This document shows, piece after piece, positions 42,421-52,400 of a stretch of 64,000 bases of DNA. A model generated the notes under the pieces. That model saw nothing but the letters and a program-made list of their open reading frames with translations, made no database searches and was not told the origin of the DNA. This stretch comes from Acidimicrobiales bacterium (GTDB lineage: Bacteria > Actinomycetota > Acidimicrobiia > Acidimicrobiales > DATDAH01), in assembly GCA_016794585.1 (NCBI GenBank), contig JAEUJM010000015.1, positions 1-64,000 on the forward strand, given 5' to 3'. Positions within the stretch are counted from its first letter, which is position 1. Every line of letters begins with the position of its first letter. The translations under genes and the position numbers were made by a program.

Positions 42421-43644
42421 GTGGCTGAGGCGCTGATCATCGACGCATGCCGGACCCCCCGGGGGATCGGGAAGCAGGGCAAGGGGTCGCTCGCCCACCT
42501 GCACCCGCAGCACCTGGCCCGGACGGTGCTCGCCGCCCTGGTCGACCGCAACGGCTTCGAGACCGCCGACGTCGACGACGTCATCTGGGGCACCAGCTCG
42601 CAGGTGTGCGAGCAGTCCGGCGACCTCGGGCGCATGGCGGCGCTCGACGCCGGCTACGACATCACCGCCAGCGGCGCCACCCTCGACCGCTTCTGCGGCT
42701 CGGGCATCACCAGCGCCAACTACGGCGCCCACGCGGTGATGGCGGGCATGGAGGACCTCGTGGTCACCGGTGGCACCGAGATGATGTCGCTGCCCAAGAA
42801 GGGCCTGCTGCCCATGGGCGCCAACAACCTGCACCTCCAGGCCATCCACCCGCAGTCCCACCAGGGCGTCTGTGCGGATGCCATCGCCAGCCAGGAGGGC
42901 ATCCCCCGTGAGGCGCTGGACGCCCTCGCCGCGGAGTCGCAGCGGCGGGCCGCGGTCGCCATCGACGAGGGCCGCTTCGACAAGAGCCTCATCCCGGTCC
43001 TCAACCTCGACGGCACCGTCGCCCTCGACCACGAGGAGTTCCCCCGGCCCCAGACCACCGAGGAGTCACTGGCGCAGCTCTCACCGAGCTTCCCCGCCGT
43101 GGCCGACTACCGCCACACCGAGGACAGCCTCACCTTCCGTGAGCTCATCAACCAGAAGTACCCCGATCTCGTCATCGAGCACGTCCACCACGCCGGCAAC
43201 TCCTCGGGCGTGGTCGACGGGGCCGCCGCGATCCTGATGGCCAGCGAGGACTACGCCAAAGCGCACGGCCTCACGCCGCGGGCGCGCGTGGTGGCCACCG
43301 CAAACATGGGCGACGACCCGACGTTGATGCTCAACGCCCCGGTGCCGTCGGCCCGCAAGGTGCTGGCCAAGGCGGGCATGACCCTCGACGACATCGACCT
43401 CCTCGAGGTGAACGAGGCCTTCGCCGTGGTGGTCGAGAAGTTCCTGCGCGACCTCGAGGTGGACCGCGACAAGGTGAACGTCAACGGCGGCGCCATGGCT
43501 CTCGGCCACCCCATCGGGGCCACCGGCGCCATCCTCATCGGCACGGTGCTCGACGAGCTCGAGCGCCGCGACCAGCAGGTCGGCCTCGTGACCATGTGCG
43601 CCGGCGGCGGCATGGCCCCCGCCATCATCATCGAGCGCGTCTGA
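42421..43644 (+). CDS. Acetyl-CoA C-acyltransferase (thiolase)
   Basis: 407 aa. Nucleophile Cys92 in LDRFCGSGITSANYG, EVNEAFAVV, GGAMALGHPIGATGA and CAGGGMAPAIII form the complete thiolase active site. It either cleaves 3-ketoacyl-CoA in beta-oxidation or condenses two acyl-CoA; which one is not settled. An AGGAAGAGGG site precedes GTG 42421, and TAGCGT at about 42364 is a likely -10 box with a leader. Confidence 0.9.
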   Translation: MAEALIIDACRTPRGIGKQGKGSLAHLHPQHLARTVLAALVDRNGFETADVDDVIWGTSSQVCEQSGDLGRMAALDAGYDITASGATLDRFCGSGITSANYGAHAVMAGMEDLVVTGGTEMMSLPKKGLLPMGANNLHLQAIHPQSHQGVCADAIASQEGIPREALDALAAESQRRAAVAIDEGRFDKSLIPVLNLDGTVALDHEEFPRPQTTEESLAQLSPSFPAVADYRHTEDSLTFRELINQKYPDLVIEHVHHAGNSSGVVDGAAAILMASEDYAKAHGLTPRARVVATANMGDDPTLMLNAPVPSARKVLAKAGMTLDDIDLLEVNEAFAVVVEKFLRDLEVDRDKVNVNGGAMALGHPIGATGAILIGTVLDELERRDQQVGLVTMCAGGGMAPAIIIERV

Positions 43645-43671
43645 CCCCACCCTGGGTGCGCCCGGGGCCGG

Positions 43672-44424
43672 TCAGGGAGGCGCGTCGTCGAGCAGCGTCG
43701 GGGCGCGATCCGGGATGGTGACGACGCGCTCGGCGAGGGCGGCGGCGACGGTGGCGCGGCCGGCGTCGGTGGTGTGGGACCAGGGGGCGTCGGGGCGGAA
43801 GGGGGTGGCGAGGCAGAGGCGGCCGCCGTGCACGGCCCGGCGCACCTCGGCGCGGCGCAGGTGGGCGGTGAGGGGGTGGGCCAGCAGGGCGATGACGGCG
43901 CCGCCGGCGTCGAGCGCGGCGGTGGATGCGGCGGCGTCGACCGCAGTGGCGAAGCCGCCCGTGAGGGCGGTGTGGCCGTCGCTCGCGACCTGGCGGGCGG
44001 CGGCGCGCACCGCCCCGAGTGTCGACTCGTCGTCGACCGCCGCCCCGCCCTCGGCCGCGATGGCCACACAGGGTCCGGACAGCCACTCGAGCGGGCCGAC
44101 GGTGTGCAGCACCGGCGGCGCCTGCGCCCCCATCCCCGCTCGGAGGCGGGCGGGGTAGCGGGGGTCGAGCGCGGACAACAGGGTGATGCCTTGACGCTCG
44201 GCCTCTTCGACCGAGAAGGCGAACGCAGTGGCCCGGCCGAGCAGGGTGCGGAGTCGGTCGGCGTCGGGGCGGTCGGCGGGCACCTCGGTGAGCAGGGGCG
44301 CGAGGTCGCCCACCTCGGCGACCAGGGCCCAGAACTTGCGGGCCTTCAGGGGCGGGGGACCCTCGCCGGCGAGGGGGCTGGTGAGGAGCAGGGCGGCGAG
44401 CACGCCGTCGTCGAGGCGGGCCAT
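43672..44424 (-). CDS. DprA/Smf-like Rossmann-fold protein
   Basis: 250 aa. The N-terminal helical part is followed by QGITLLSALDPRYPARLRAG and PPVLHTVGPLEWLSGPCVAI, the DprA entry; GGFATAVDAAASTAALDAGG and AVIALLAHPL are the nucleotide-fold part. True DprA loads RecA on single-stranded DNA during transformation, yet this copy stands 108 bases downstream of a RecQ-phosphoribosyltransferase fusion. That pairing matches ShosA (DprA-like antitoxin) with ShosT (PRTase toxin), so an antitoxin or regulatory role is likelier than natural competence. The start at 44424 has no obvious ribosome-binding site. Confidence 0.75.
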   Translation of the reverse strand: MARLDDGVLAALLLTSPLAGEGPPPLKARKFWALVAEVGDLAPLLTEVPADRPDADRLRTLLGRATAFAFSVEEAERQGITLLSALDPRYPARLRAGMGAQAPPVLHTVGPLEWLSGPCVAIAAEGGAAVDDESTLGAVRAAARQVASDGHTALTGGFATAVDAAASTAALDAGGAVIALLAHPLTAHLRRAEVRRAVHGGRLCLATPFRPDAPWSHTTDAGRATVAAALAERVVTIPDRAPTLLDDAPP

Positions 44425-44446
44425 CAGGCTCGCTCGGCCGCGTTCC

Positions 44447-44486
44447 GGGTACTGGTGTGTGTCGCGGAGAACACAGGGGAGTACCC
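44447..44486. promoter_or_regulatory. Inverted repeat between recQ-PRTase and dprA-like genes
   Basis: GGGTACT (44447-44453) pairs with AGTACCC (44480-44486), and inner GTGTGT with ACAC. It lies in the 108-base gap just upstream of the DprA-like start and may be an attenuator or an operator within the operon. Confidence 0.4.
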
Positions 44487-44532
44487 AGAAGGGGAGGGAG
44501 GGTGAGGGGAGGGGTGCATGGCGGCGTCGGGA

Positions 44533-46668
44533 TCAGTCGCCGCCGGCCTTGGCGAGGGCGAAGGGGAGGACGGGGCCCGAGCCGGCCTCGAGCAGGGCGG
44601 CGCCGGCCACGGTGAGAGTCCAGCGGGAGTCGACGAGGTCGTCCACGAGCAGCACCGGGCCGGGAGGCACGTCGGCGGTGGGGGCATAGGCACCCCAGAG
44701 GTTGCCCACCTGCTGGGCGCTGTTGTGCATGTGGGCCTGCGGCTCGATGGCCCGGGTGAGGGTCAGCGCGGGCACGAAGCGCAGATCGAGTGCCCCGGCC
44801 AGACGCTCGGCGAAGTCGACCAGGAGCGACGCCGCGGGCCCGGCCCCGGGCACCGTCGTGATCCACGCCGGCGCCGGGTCGGGACGCCACGTGCCGGCGA
44901 TGGCCTGCACCGCACCCTGCACCAACCGGTCGTCGTAGGGCTCGCCCGCGACGCGGGCCTGCTTGACGAGGTCGCCCCAGCCGGCATCACCCAGGACCGA
45001 CAGGGCCCGGCCGTCCAGCAAGCGCCGGTCCTTGGGGATGTTGCCCGACAGGGCCTCGACGTCGCGCGGCCACTGGCGGCGGGGCTCGATGGAGAGCGGG
45101 GAGGAGCGCAGGAAGGTGCGGGCCGCCTCGACCAGGTCGACGTCGAAGGTCAGGGCGGCGCCGGCCTCGGCGCTGCTCTGGCCTCGACACACCGAGCAGC
45201 GTCCGCAGTCGGTGTCGACCGGGTCGTCCAGTTCGGCCCGCAGGAAGCGCATGAGGCAGGTGCCGTCGGTGCCGTAGCGGGCCATGGCCGCCTGCTCGGC
45301 CCGGCGGGCGGTGGTGACCCGCTCGACCCGCTCGTCGTCGTACGACCACGGCACGAGGGTGCGCTGCCACGCCGATCCCACCCGCTCGACCGCCCCCTCG
45401 GCGTCGAGGATCTTGAGCATCCCCTCGAGGCGGGAGCGACGGACGTTGACCTCGGCCTCGATCTCGGTGATCTTCACCGGGCCGCCGGCGTCCTCGAGCA
45501 GGGTGATGACCTGCTCGGCCTGCTCTCGGGGCGGGAAGGCGGTGCGGATGAAGTAGTCCTGGATGTCGGCGTCCTCGTGGCCCCGCAGCAGTACGACCCG
45601 GGCACGGTCGAGGGCGCGCCCGGCCCGACCCACCTGCTGGTAGTAGGCGATCGGGGAGCCGGGGCCCTGGTAGTGCACGACGAAGCCGAGGTCGGGCTTG
45701 TCGTAGCCCATGCCCAGCGCCGAGGTGGCCACGAGGGCCTTCACCTCGTTGCTCCGCAGCGCCTCCTCGGCCACGAGGCGCTCGCCGGGCTCGGTGGCGC
45801 CGGTGTACGAGAGCACCGACAGGCCACGGCTGCGCAGCCAGGCCGCCACCCGCTGGGCGTCGGCGATGGTGAGGCAGTACACGATGCCGGTGCCCTCCAT
45901 GGCGGGGACCTCGGTGGCCAGCCAGGCCATGCGCTCGGCCTGCGAGGGCAGGTCGATGACCTCGAGCTCGAGGCTGGCCCGGTCGAGGCCGCCGCGGATC
46001 TCGACCGCCCCCTCACCGAGCTGCTCCTCGACGTCGGCCACCACCCGGTCGTTGGCCGTGGCGGTGCAGCCGAGGACGGGCACGCCCCGGGGGAGGCGGT
46101 CGAGCACCCGGGCCAGGCGGCGGTAGTCCGGGCGGAAGTCGTGGCCCCAGTCGCTGATGCAGTGGACCTCGTCGATGACCAGCAGGCCGACGGTGGCCAC
46201 GAGGTGGGGGAGCACGTTGGCGCGGAAGCGAGGGTTGTTCAGGCGCTCGGGGGAGATGAGCAGGACGTCGACCCCGTCGCCGAGGATCTCCTGCTCGACG
46301 ACGTCCCACTCGTCGGTGTTGGCCGAGTTGAGCGACGCCGCCCGCAGGCCGATGCGCTCGGCCGCCTCGATCTGGTTGCGCATGAGGGCGAGCAGGGGCG
46401 AGATGAGCAGGGTGGGGCCGCTGCCCTGGTCACGCAGGAGGCGGGTGGCGAGGAAGTACACCGCGCTCTTGCCCCAGCCCGTGCGCTGCACGACGAGGAC
46501 CCGTCGGCGCTCGTCGACGAGGGCCTCGATGGCCTCGAGCTGGTCGGTGTGGAACTCGGCGGTGGGACCGGCGAGGCGGTGCAGCAGGGCGCGGGCCTGC
46601 CCGGCGGTCGTGGCGTCCGTGGCGTTCGGGGAGCGGGTGTCGGAGGAGCTGGAGTCGGGACTGGGCAT
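44533..46668 (-). CDS. RecQ-family helicase fused to a phosphoribosyltransferase domain
   Basis: 711 aa. RecQ core: VVQRTGWGKSAVYFLATRLL (Walker A, Lys67), LVIDEVHCISDWGHDFRPDY (DEVH in place of DEAH, residues 166-169), GLDRASLELEV and QVGRAGRALDRARVV. A zinc-binding part follows (TDCGRCSVCRG). The last ~170 residues form a PRTase with VLLVDDLVDSRWTLTVAG, the PRPP loop, at about residues 672-690. No HRDC is present. RecQ unwinds 3'-5'; the PRTase may act on nucleobases or nucleic acid. It is probably the toxin/effector with the DprA-like gene as partner. Confidence 0.85.
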   Translation of the reverse strand: MPSPDSSSSDTRSPNATDATTAGQARALLHRLAGPTAEFHTDQLEAIEALVDERRRVLVVQRTGWGKSAVYFLATRLLRDQGSGPTLLISPLLALMRNQIEAAERIGLRAASLNSANTDEWDVVEQEILGDGVDVLLISPERLNNPRFRANVLPHLVATVGLLVIDEVHCISDWGHDFRPDYRRLARVLDRLPRGVPVLGCTATANDRVVADVEEQLGEGAVEIRGGLDRASLELEVIDLPSQAERMAWLATEVPAMEGTGIVYCLTIADAQRVAAWLRSRGLSVLSYTGATEPGERLVAEEALRSNEVKALVATSALGMGYDKPDLGFVVHYQGPGSPIAYYQQVGRAGRALDRARVVLLRGHEDADIQDYFIRTAFPPREQAEQVITLLEDAGGPVKITEIEAEVNVRRSRLEGMLKILDAEGAVERVGSAWQRTLVPWSYDDERVERVTTARRAEQAAMARYGTDGTCLMRFLRAELDDPVDTDCGRCSVCRGQSSAEAGAALTFDVDLVEAARTFLRSSPLSIEPRRQWPRDVEALSGNIPKDRRLLDGRALSVLGDAGWGDLVKQARVAGEPYDDRLVQGAVQAIAGTWRPDPAPAWITTVPGAGPAASLLVDFAERLAGALDLRFVPALTLTRAIEPQAHMHNSAQQVGNLWGAYAPTADVPPGPVLLVDDLVDSRWTLTVAGAALLEAGSGPVLPFALAKAGGD

Positions 46669-46801
46669 GGGAACCCCGGTGGGGTGGGCGGCGGGTCGTG
46701 GGGCCGGGAGAGGCCGAGGCCGCTGGGCGGCGGGTGGGGATGGCGGGTGGCGGACGTCGAGGAGCCACCATCGAACCTACGCCGGGGGTCTGACAATCAC
46801 C

Positions 46802-47617
46802 TCAGGGTCGGGCTCGGCGGAGGGTGTCGCCGTCCCAGAGGAGGCCGGCGGGTCCGAGGACGAGCGAGAGCGGGACCGCCGGTGCGCGCAGCAGGGTCGG
46901 GTCGTGGGCGAGGGCGTCGAGGAGCACGTCGGTGGGGCCTCCGTCGACCTCGTCGGCGCACAGGCGACGTCGTTCGGCCGCGGCGGCGATGGCCTCGACG
47001 AGGGCAGGGTGCGGCGAGGTGACCGCGGCAGGGTCTGCCACCGGGACCACGGCAAGGGTCCCGCCGTTGCCGCCGGCGGCGACGTGGGCGCCGGCGACGA
47101 TCCCGCCCAGCCAGCCGGGCGGGCCGACCAGCGAGCCCTCCGGCGCGGCTCGGGCATCGGTGGGCAGGCCCAGGTCGATGGCCGCCTGGGCGAGGGCGGG
47201 ACGGGCGCCCCAGTCGTGACGCACCTCGGCGCAGCCGCCGCCGAGCAGTGGGAGCCGCGAGCAGCAGCGCACGAGGGCGGCGAGATCGACCCCCAGGTCC
47301 AGCACCTCCCGGTCGATCTCGCTCGCCGTGACCTGGTGGGTGAGGACCACGCCGTCGAGCAGGGTCGGCACGTGGGCGACGAGGTCGTCGCCGGTGGCGA
47401 AGAAGACCTGCTCGTCGTCGACCACCCATTCGACGAGGCCGTGGAGGTCGCCGTCGTCGTAGCCCTCCGCGACCAGCGGGGCGAAGTGGCCCGCCCGTTG
47501 GAGGACGGCGGTGATGCGGGCGGTGGGCATGGGCCCGACCACGCCCAGGAGCGTGGCGACGAGGGGGCCGAGCTCGGCCTCGAACCGGGCCTCGAGGGTG
47601 GCGGTGTCGGTGTGCAT
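46802..47617 (-). CDS. Conserved hypothetical protein, paralogue of the 22.2-kb protein
   Basis: 271 aa. Shared blocks with the 22.2-kb protein, in order: LVATLLGVVGPMPTARITAV, QRAGHFAPL, GDDLVAHVPTLLDGVVLTHQ, GSLVGPPGWLGGIVAG, VLLDALAHDPTLLR and WDGDTLRR. The N-terminus may be a winged helix. The gene precedes the RecQ-PRTase gene by 133 bases on the same strand, so it could be a regulator or third component of that module. CATCTT stands six bases before ATG 47617. Function unknown. Confidence 0.6.
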   Translation of the reverse strand: MHTDTATLEARFEAELGPLVATLLGVVGPMPTARITAVLQRAGHFAPLVAEGYDDGDLHGLVEWVVDDEQVFFATGDDLVAHVPTLLDGVVLTHQVTASEIDREVLDLGVDLAALVRCCSRLPLLGGGCAEVRHDWGARPALAQAAIDLGLPTDARAAPEGSLVGPPGWLGGIVAGAHVAAGGNGGTLAVVPVADPAAVTSPHPALVEAIAAAAERRRLCADEVDGGPTDVLLDALAHDPTLLRAPAVPLSLVLGPAGLLWDGDTLRRARP

Positions 47618-47650
47618 CGCACGAAGATGGCATGAGAACATATGAAAAGC
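47618..47650 (-). promoter_or_regulatory. Promoter motif shared with the 23.6-kb operon
   Basis: On the minus strand: GCTTTTCA (47643-47650), then a 25-base interval to ATG that contains TT and CATGC at the same offsets as upstream of 23567. The presumed -10 is CATCTT (47624-47629). Confidence 0.55.
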
Positions 47651-47741
47651 TAGAGAACTCTTGTGAATCGGCGTGGTCGAGCGGCGCGTGGTGCCGTGCC
47701 TCGCTTCCCACCCCTCGGTCCGGGCGGGCCAAGATGGCGTC

Positions 47742-48296
47742 GTGCAACCGGTGGCGGGGAGCAGCGGGCGGGTGTCGTTCCGGCGGGCGGTGGCGGGGGT
47801 GCTCTTCACCGTGGCTCTCGTCGGCGCGGCGGGGTGCGGCGGCGGAGGGAGCGCCGGCGGTGGCGAGCCCAATCCGGGTGAGCTGTTCCCCGAACGCGCC
47901 AACCAGTTCCGGGAGGACCAGGAACGGGCGCTCGGCCAGGCGGCCGGGCTGTCGGGGTACACGACGTCGGTCGAGGCGGTGTCCTACGACGGGGACGGCA
48001 CGGTCACGGTCTCGGTGCGTATCGAGAACCGCGACGACGAGCCGCAGCCGATGTTCTCCACCGACTGGCAGTTGGTGTCCCCCGACGTCACCACCTACGA
48101 GCCGGTGTCGTCGACGCTCCCGTCCACGGGCGAGGTCGCCGACGAGCCCGTCACCGGCGACGTGGTGTTCGAGGTGGACGCCCTCGACGCCACCGGCGAC
48201 TTCTACGTGGTCTACAAGCCCGATCGCCTCGACGCCGCCCGAGGCATCTGGCAGTTCCCGGTACCCGACGGATCGGCGCCGGCCGAGGCGCCCTGA
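47742..48296 (+). CDS. Putative lipoprotein, DUF4352-like
   Basis: 184 aa. The N-terminus VSFRRAVAGVLFTVALVGAA then GCGGGGSAGGG is a lipoprotein signal. The mature domain (YTTSVEAVSYDGDGTVTVSV, RIENRDDEPQPMFSTDWQLV, GDVVFEVDALDATGDFYVVY) follows the DUF4352 immunoglobulin-like pattern. It should sit on the outer face of the membrane. GTG 47742 has CAAGAT six bases before it; the in-frame ATG 47673 would add an unlikely extension before the signal peptide. Confidence 0.65.
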   Translation: MQPVAGSSGRVSFRRAVAGVLFTVALVGAAGCGGGGSAGGGEPNPGELFPERANQFREDQERALGQAAGLSGYTTSVEAVSYDGDGTVTVSVRIENRDDEPQPMFSTDWQLVSPDVTTYEPVSSTLPSTGEVADEPVTGDVVFEVDALDATGDFYVVYKPDRLDAARGIWQFPVPDGSAPAEAP

Positions 48297-48317
48297 GCGG
48301 TCGGGGCGCAGCCGGCG

Positions 48318-49265
48318 TCAGGCGCCTGTGGCTGCCTTGGCGCCGGCGATGTCGAGCGGGATGCCGGTGGCGTCCTCGGACACCTGCCAGAGCGTGGCGA
48401 TGGCCTTCTGCATGCCGAGGCGGCGCAGGACGGGCTTGCGCACGGCCGGGCCGTTGTTCACGAAGAGCGGGCCGTAGAACTCGCCGCCCTTCGCCTCGGG
48501 ATCGGTGGCGGCGCGGAGCTGGGAGCGGGCGCCGTTCTGCGCGCTCATGCCCGTGGCGCCGGCGAGGGCGTGGAAGAACGGGGCCGAGGCGCCACCGCCG
48601 CCTTCAGCCACGGTGTGGGCCTGGAGGTCGGTGTTCGACAGCCCCGGGTGGGCGACGAGGCTGGCGGCGGCGACCCCGGCGCGCTCGAAGGCCTGCTGGA
48701 GGCCGAGGCCGAAGTGGAAGTTGGCCAGCTTGGCCCGGCCGTAGGCGCCCCAGGGCTTGTAGTGGCCTTCGAGGTCGAGGTCGTCGGGGTCGACGGCCCG
48801 GCCGATGTGGTGCGCCGTGCTCGTGACCGTCACCACACGGGCGGCGTCGGCCCGGAGCAGGGGCTCGAGGAGCAGCGCGGTGAAGGCCCAGTGGCCGAGG
48901 TGGTTGACCCCGAACTGCATCTCGAAGCCGTCGGCCGTGCGGCGCTCCGGCATCGCCATGAGGCCGGCGTTGTTCACGAGGATGTCGATGGTGGGACGCT
49001 GCTCGCGGATCTGGTCGGCGGCTCGGCGGACCGACGCGAGGCTGGCGAGATCGAGGGCGACGATGTCGAGCGCGGCGGCGGGATGGGCGTTGCGGATGGC
49101 GGACTCCGCGGCGGCGGCCTTGCGCTGGTCGCGCGCGGCCATCACCACGGTGGCACCGGCGCCGGCGAGGGCCTGCGCGGTGGCCAGGCCGAGCCCGCCG
49201 TTGGCGCCCGTCACCACCGCGGTGCGGCCGTGCAGGTCGGGGATGTCCTTCTCGGTCCAGGCCAT
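48318..49265 (-). CDS. Short-chain dehydrogenase/reductase
   Basis: 315 aa. [20 protein letters not shown] (TGxxxGxG), [23 protein letters not shown] and [12 protein letters not shown] (YxxxK) give the full SDR set. The length and the [20 protein letters not shown] segment match the WW-oxidoreductase/retinol-dehydrogenase-like subgroup. An NAD(P)-dependent alcohol/ketone interconversion is expected. ATG 49265 has GAGGAG ten bases upstream. Confidence 0.9.
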   Translation of the reverse strand: MAWTEKDIPDLHGRTAVVTGANGGLGLATAQALAGAGATVVMAARDQRKAAAAESAIRNAHPAAALDIVALDLASLASVRRAADQIREQRPTIDILVNNAGLMAMPERRTADGFEMQFGVNHLGHWAFTALLLEPLLRADAARVVTVTSTAHHIGRAVDPDDLDLEGHYKPWGAYGRAKLANFHFGLGLQQAFERAGVAAASLVAHPGLSNTDLQAHTVAEGGGGASAPFFHALAGATGMSAQNGARSQLRAATDPEAKGGEFYGPLFVNNGPAVRKPVLRRLGMQKAIATLWQVSEDATGIPLDIAGAKAATGA

Positions 49266-49405
49266 GGCACGTCTCCTCGGTCGCCGACAGCGTGGCACGT
49301 GGGTCGACGTCGAGCGCGGGTGGGATCGACCCTCGATGTTCACTCGCTGCTCATCTTGATGCCATTTCCGTGCTTTTCAACACCTGTGGAGATGGCTGTG
49401 GACGG

Positions 49406-52400
49406 TCAGTCCACCGCCGAACCCGCGAGCAGCGCCCGGACCTCGGCGCGTGCGGCATCGAGGTCGTCCACGTCGCGCTCGATGGCGCCGCCGGCGTGGC
49501 AGAACACGAGGCGGGCCGCCGCGACGGCGAGTCCGGTGCTGATCGCGAGGGCCTCCGCGTAGGTGGCGAGCTGGAGGCGGTACTGGCCGAGCTTGGCATC
49601 CACCGCGGCCTCGTCGGCCACGGCGTCGGTCTTGTAGTCGACGATGACCAGGCCCTCGGGGCCCTCGTAGAGGAGGTCGACGTAGCCCTCGACGGCGCGG
49701 TCACCCAGGGGAGCGGCGACGTAGGCCTCCCGCCACAGGCGACCGCCGGCGAGCGCGGCCCGCACCGACGCCGACGCCAGCGCAGAGCGGGCGAGGGTCT
49801 CGACCGTTCCCGCAAGGTCCGGGACGGCCTCGGCGAAGGCCTGCTGGGCGGCGAGGTCGGCGAGCCCGTCGCCGGTGGCGAGATCGACGACCTGGAGGGT
49901 GGCGTGCACCGCCCGCCCGACGGCGGTGCCCGCCCGTCCCCGCCGGCGCTGGAACGCGGGGCGGCCGGACTCGTCCGTCGCGGTGGCGTCGTCCTCGACC
50001 ACCTCGTCGGCGAGATCGTCCCGCTCCGCTGACGCCGTGGGATCACCCGGCGGACCCGCGGTGGGGTCCTCGAGGCGGCCCAGGCGGGCCACCGCGGTGG
50101 CGGAGAGCACCCGCGGGTCCCGGTTGCGGCGCAGCAACGCCGCTCGACGGCTCCGCCAGCGGGGCCGGTCGTCGTCCGCGGGGGCGGCAGAGGTGGTCGG
50201 CGGTGCGACCGGGACGCCGACGACGAGATCCTCGGGCAGGCGCCGAACGACCTCCTCGCCGAGGTCCGCGCTGCAGCGGGCGAGCGTGGCGCCGTGGCAG
50301 TCCACGCCTTCGAGGTGATGGGTGCAGACGATGAGGTGGTCGCGGGCCCGGGTGCAGGCCACGTAGAGGAGGCGCTGGCGCTCGTGGGCGTCCATCTCGG
50401 ACTCGTACTCGGCCTGGCGGTCGAAGTTGGCGGTGCTCGTGTCCTTGCGGATGCCGATGCCCGGCCGGAGGTCGTCCTCGTCCCACACCACCGTGACGCC
50501 ACGGCGGCCGTTGCCCCGCGCAGTCGTGAGCCCGCTGACAACCGTGATGGGGAACTCGAGCCCCTTCGCGCCGTGCACGGTCTTGATGGACACCGCCTCG
50601 TCGTCGGTCTCGGGGAGCAGGGGCTCGTGCACCCGACTGGTCTCCCGTGACTGGAGGTCGGCCCAGCGCAGGAAGGCGCGGAGACCGTGCCCGCCCGACT
50701 CTTCGAACTGGCGGGCCTGGTCGACGAGGAAGCGCAGCCGGCGCCACACCTCCCGCGGCCGGCGGTGGCCCAGTCCGAGGGCGAAGGCCTGGCGGTCCTC
50801 GAACAGCCGCTGCAGCAGGGCGCTCGGCTCCAGCCACCAGCGTTGGGCCGCGAGCTCGCGCAGGTGGGCCATGCCCGCCACCACCGGGTGGTCGTCGGGC
50901 AGCCGGTCGGGCGGCGGTTTGCGCAGGCTCCACTCGCCGCCCGCTGCGACGTAGGTGAAGAGGTCGACGTCCGAGCAGGCGTAGAGCGGCGAGCGCAGGG
51001 CGGCCACCAGCGCGATCCGGTCGGTGGGGTCGTCGATGGCCCGCAGGGCGCTCAGGGCGTCGCGCACCTCCTGGGTGTCGTAGACGAGGGTGCCCGTGTC
51101 GACCCGGTAAGGGATGGCGAGATCGTCGAGGGCGTCCTCGAGCTGACCGAGCGAGGTGCGGGTGGGCAACAAGACGGTGATGTCGGACAACCGGGCCGGG
51201 CGCCACGCCGGCGTTCCGGGAGCGGGCCGTTCCTCCTCGACGGGCCAGGCCGCGGGGTCGTCGCGGATGAGGGCGATGGCACGCGCGACGTCTGCGGCCT
51301 CTTCGGCCCGGAGCTCGGCGGCCTTCAGGGGCTTGGGTCGGCCGCCGCCGAGCAGCACGACCCGGTGGTCGCCGTGATCGCTGGCTGATCGTGCCGCGAC
51401 GAGCGCCCGATACTCGGGCTGCGCGGTGGGGACCTCCTCGGGCATCACCGAGGAGAAGATGTGGTTGACCCATTCCAGGATGGGCGCCACGGTCCGGAAG
51501 TTCTGCACCAGGGCGACGGGCTCGCCGCCGGCGAAGGCGGCCCGGGCCTGCAGGAACAGGCGGATGTCGGCCCGCCGGAACCGGTAGATGGACTGCTTGG
51601 GGTCGCCCACGAAGAAGATGCGGCCGGCCTCCACGGGCACGTCCGCCCAGTGGGGCGCCGCGACGGGGTCGGACAGTGCCGCGGCGATGCGCGTGGCGAC
51701 CTCGATCTGGATGGGGTCGGTGTCCTGGAACTCGTCCAGCAGGAGGCGCTGGTACCGCTCGTGCAGGGAACGCCGGGCGCGGGGGCTGGTGCGCACGAGC
51801 TCGCGGGCGAGCACCAGCAGGTCATGGAACTCGAGGCGACCCTCGTGGCGCCGCCGCTCGGCCTCGGCGTGGGTGAAGTGGGCGAGGCGCACCCGCAGGC
51901 GCTGGAGCACGTCGTCGGTCAGGTCCGCGAGCAGGGAGCGCCCGACGGTGCCGAGGTCGTCGACCGCGGCGCGGGCCGCGGCGACGTCGTGCCACCGGTC
52001 CTTGCGCCCGGACGAGCCGCCCTTCCACTTGGCGGGGTACTGGTGGAGCTGGGCCACCCGTTGGTACGGGTCCGCGTTGTCGAGGATGGCGTGGGCCTGG
52101 GGCAGCCAGGCGGTGACGAGCTTCTTGTACAGCGTGTCGTCGTGATCCGTGCACGACGAGAGGAGCGCCTCGACCGCGTCGACCGCCCGGCGCAGCGGGG
52201 CGAGGTCGAGTGCCGGCAGGGGGCCCGGATCGGGCTCGTCCGGATCGAGGCGGTCCCAGTTGTCGCTGAAGACCGCGGCGACGTCACGGAGCGAGGCCTG
52301 GGTGGGGAGCCCGTCGATGTGGATGTTGAGCAGGCTCGCGGTGACGACGAGCTCCTCGGCGCCCGGGTCGTCGAAGAGCTCGTCGAGGAACAGGGCCCAG

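Noticed and set aside
43672-44424. Competence protein DprA proper
   Set aside because: The domain is DprA-like, but no competence genes are nearby and the direct neighbour is a PRTase fusion, so the defence/antitoxin reading is preferred.
49369-49378. Third copy of the GCTTTTCA promoter motif
   Set aside because: It is on the plus strand between two minus-strand genes, without CATGC at the right offset or a start codon 25 bases on.
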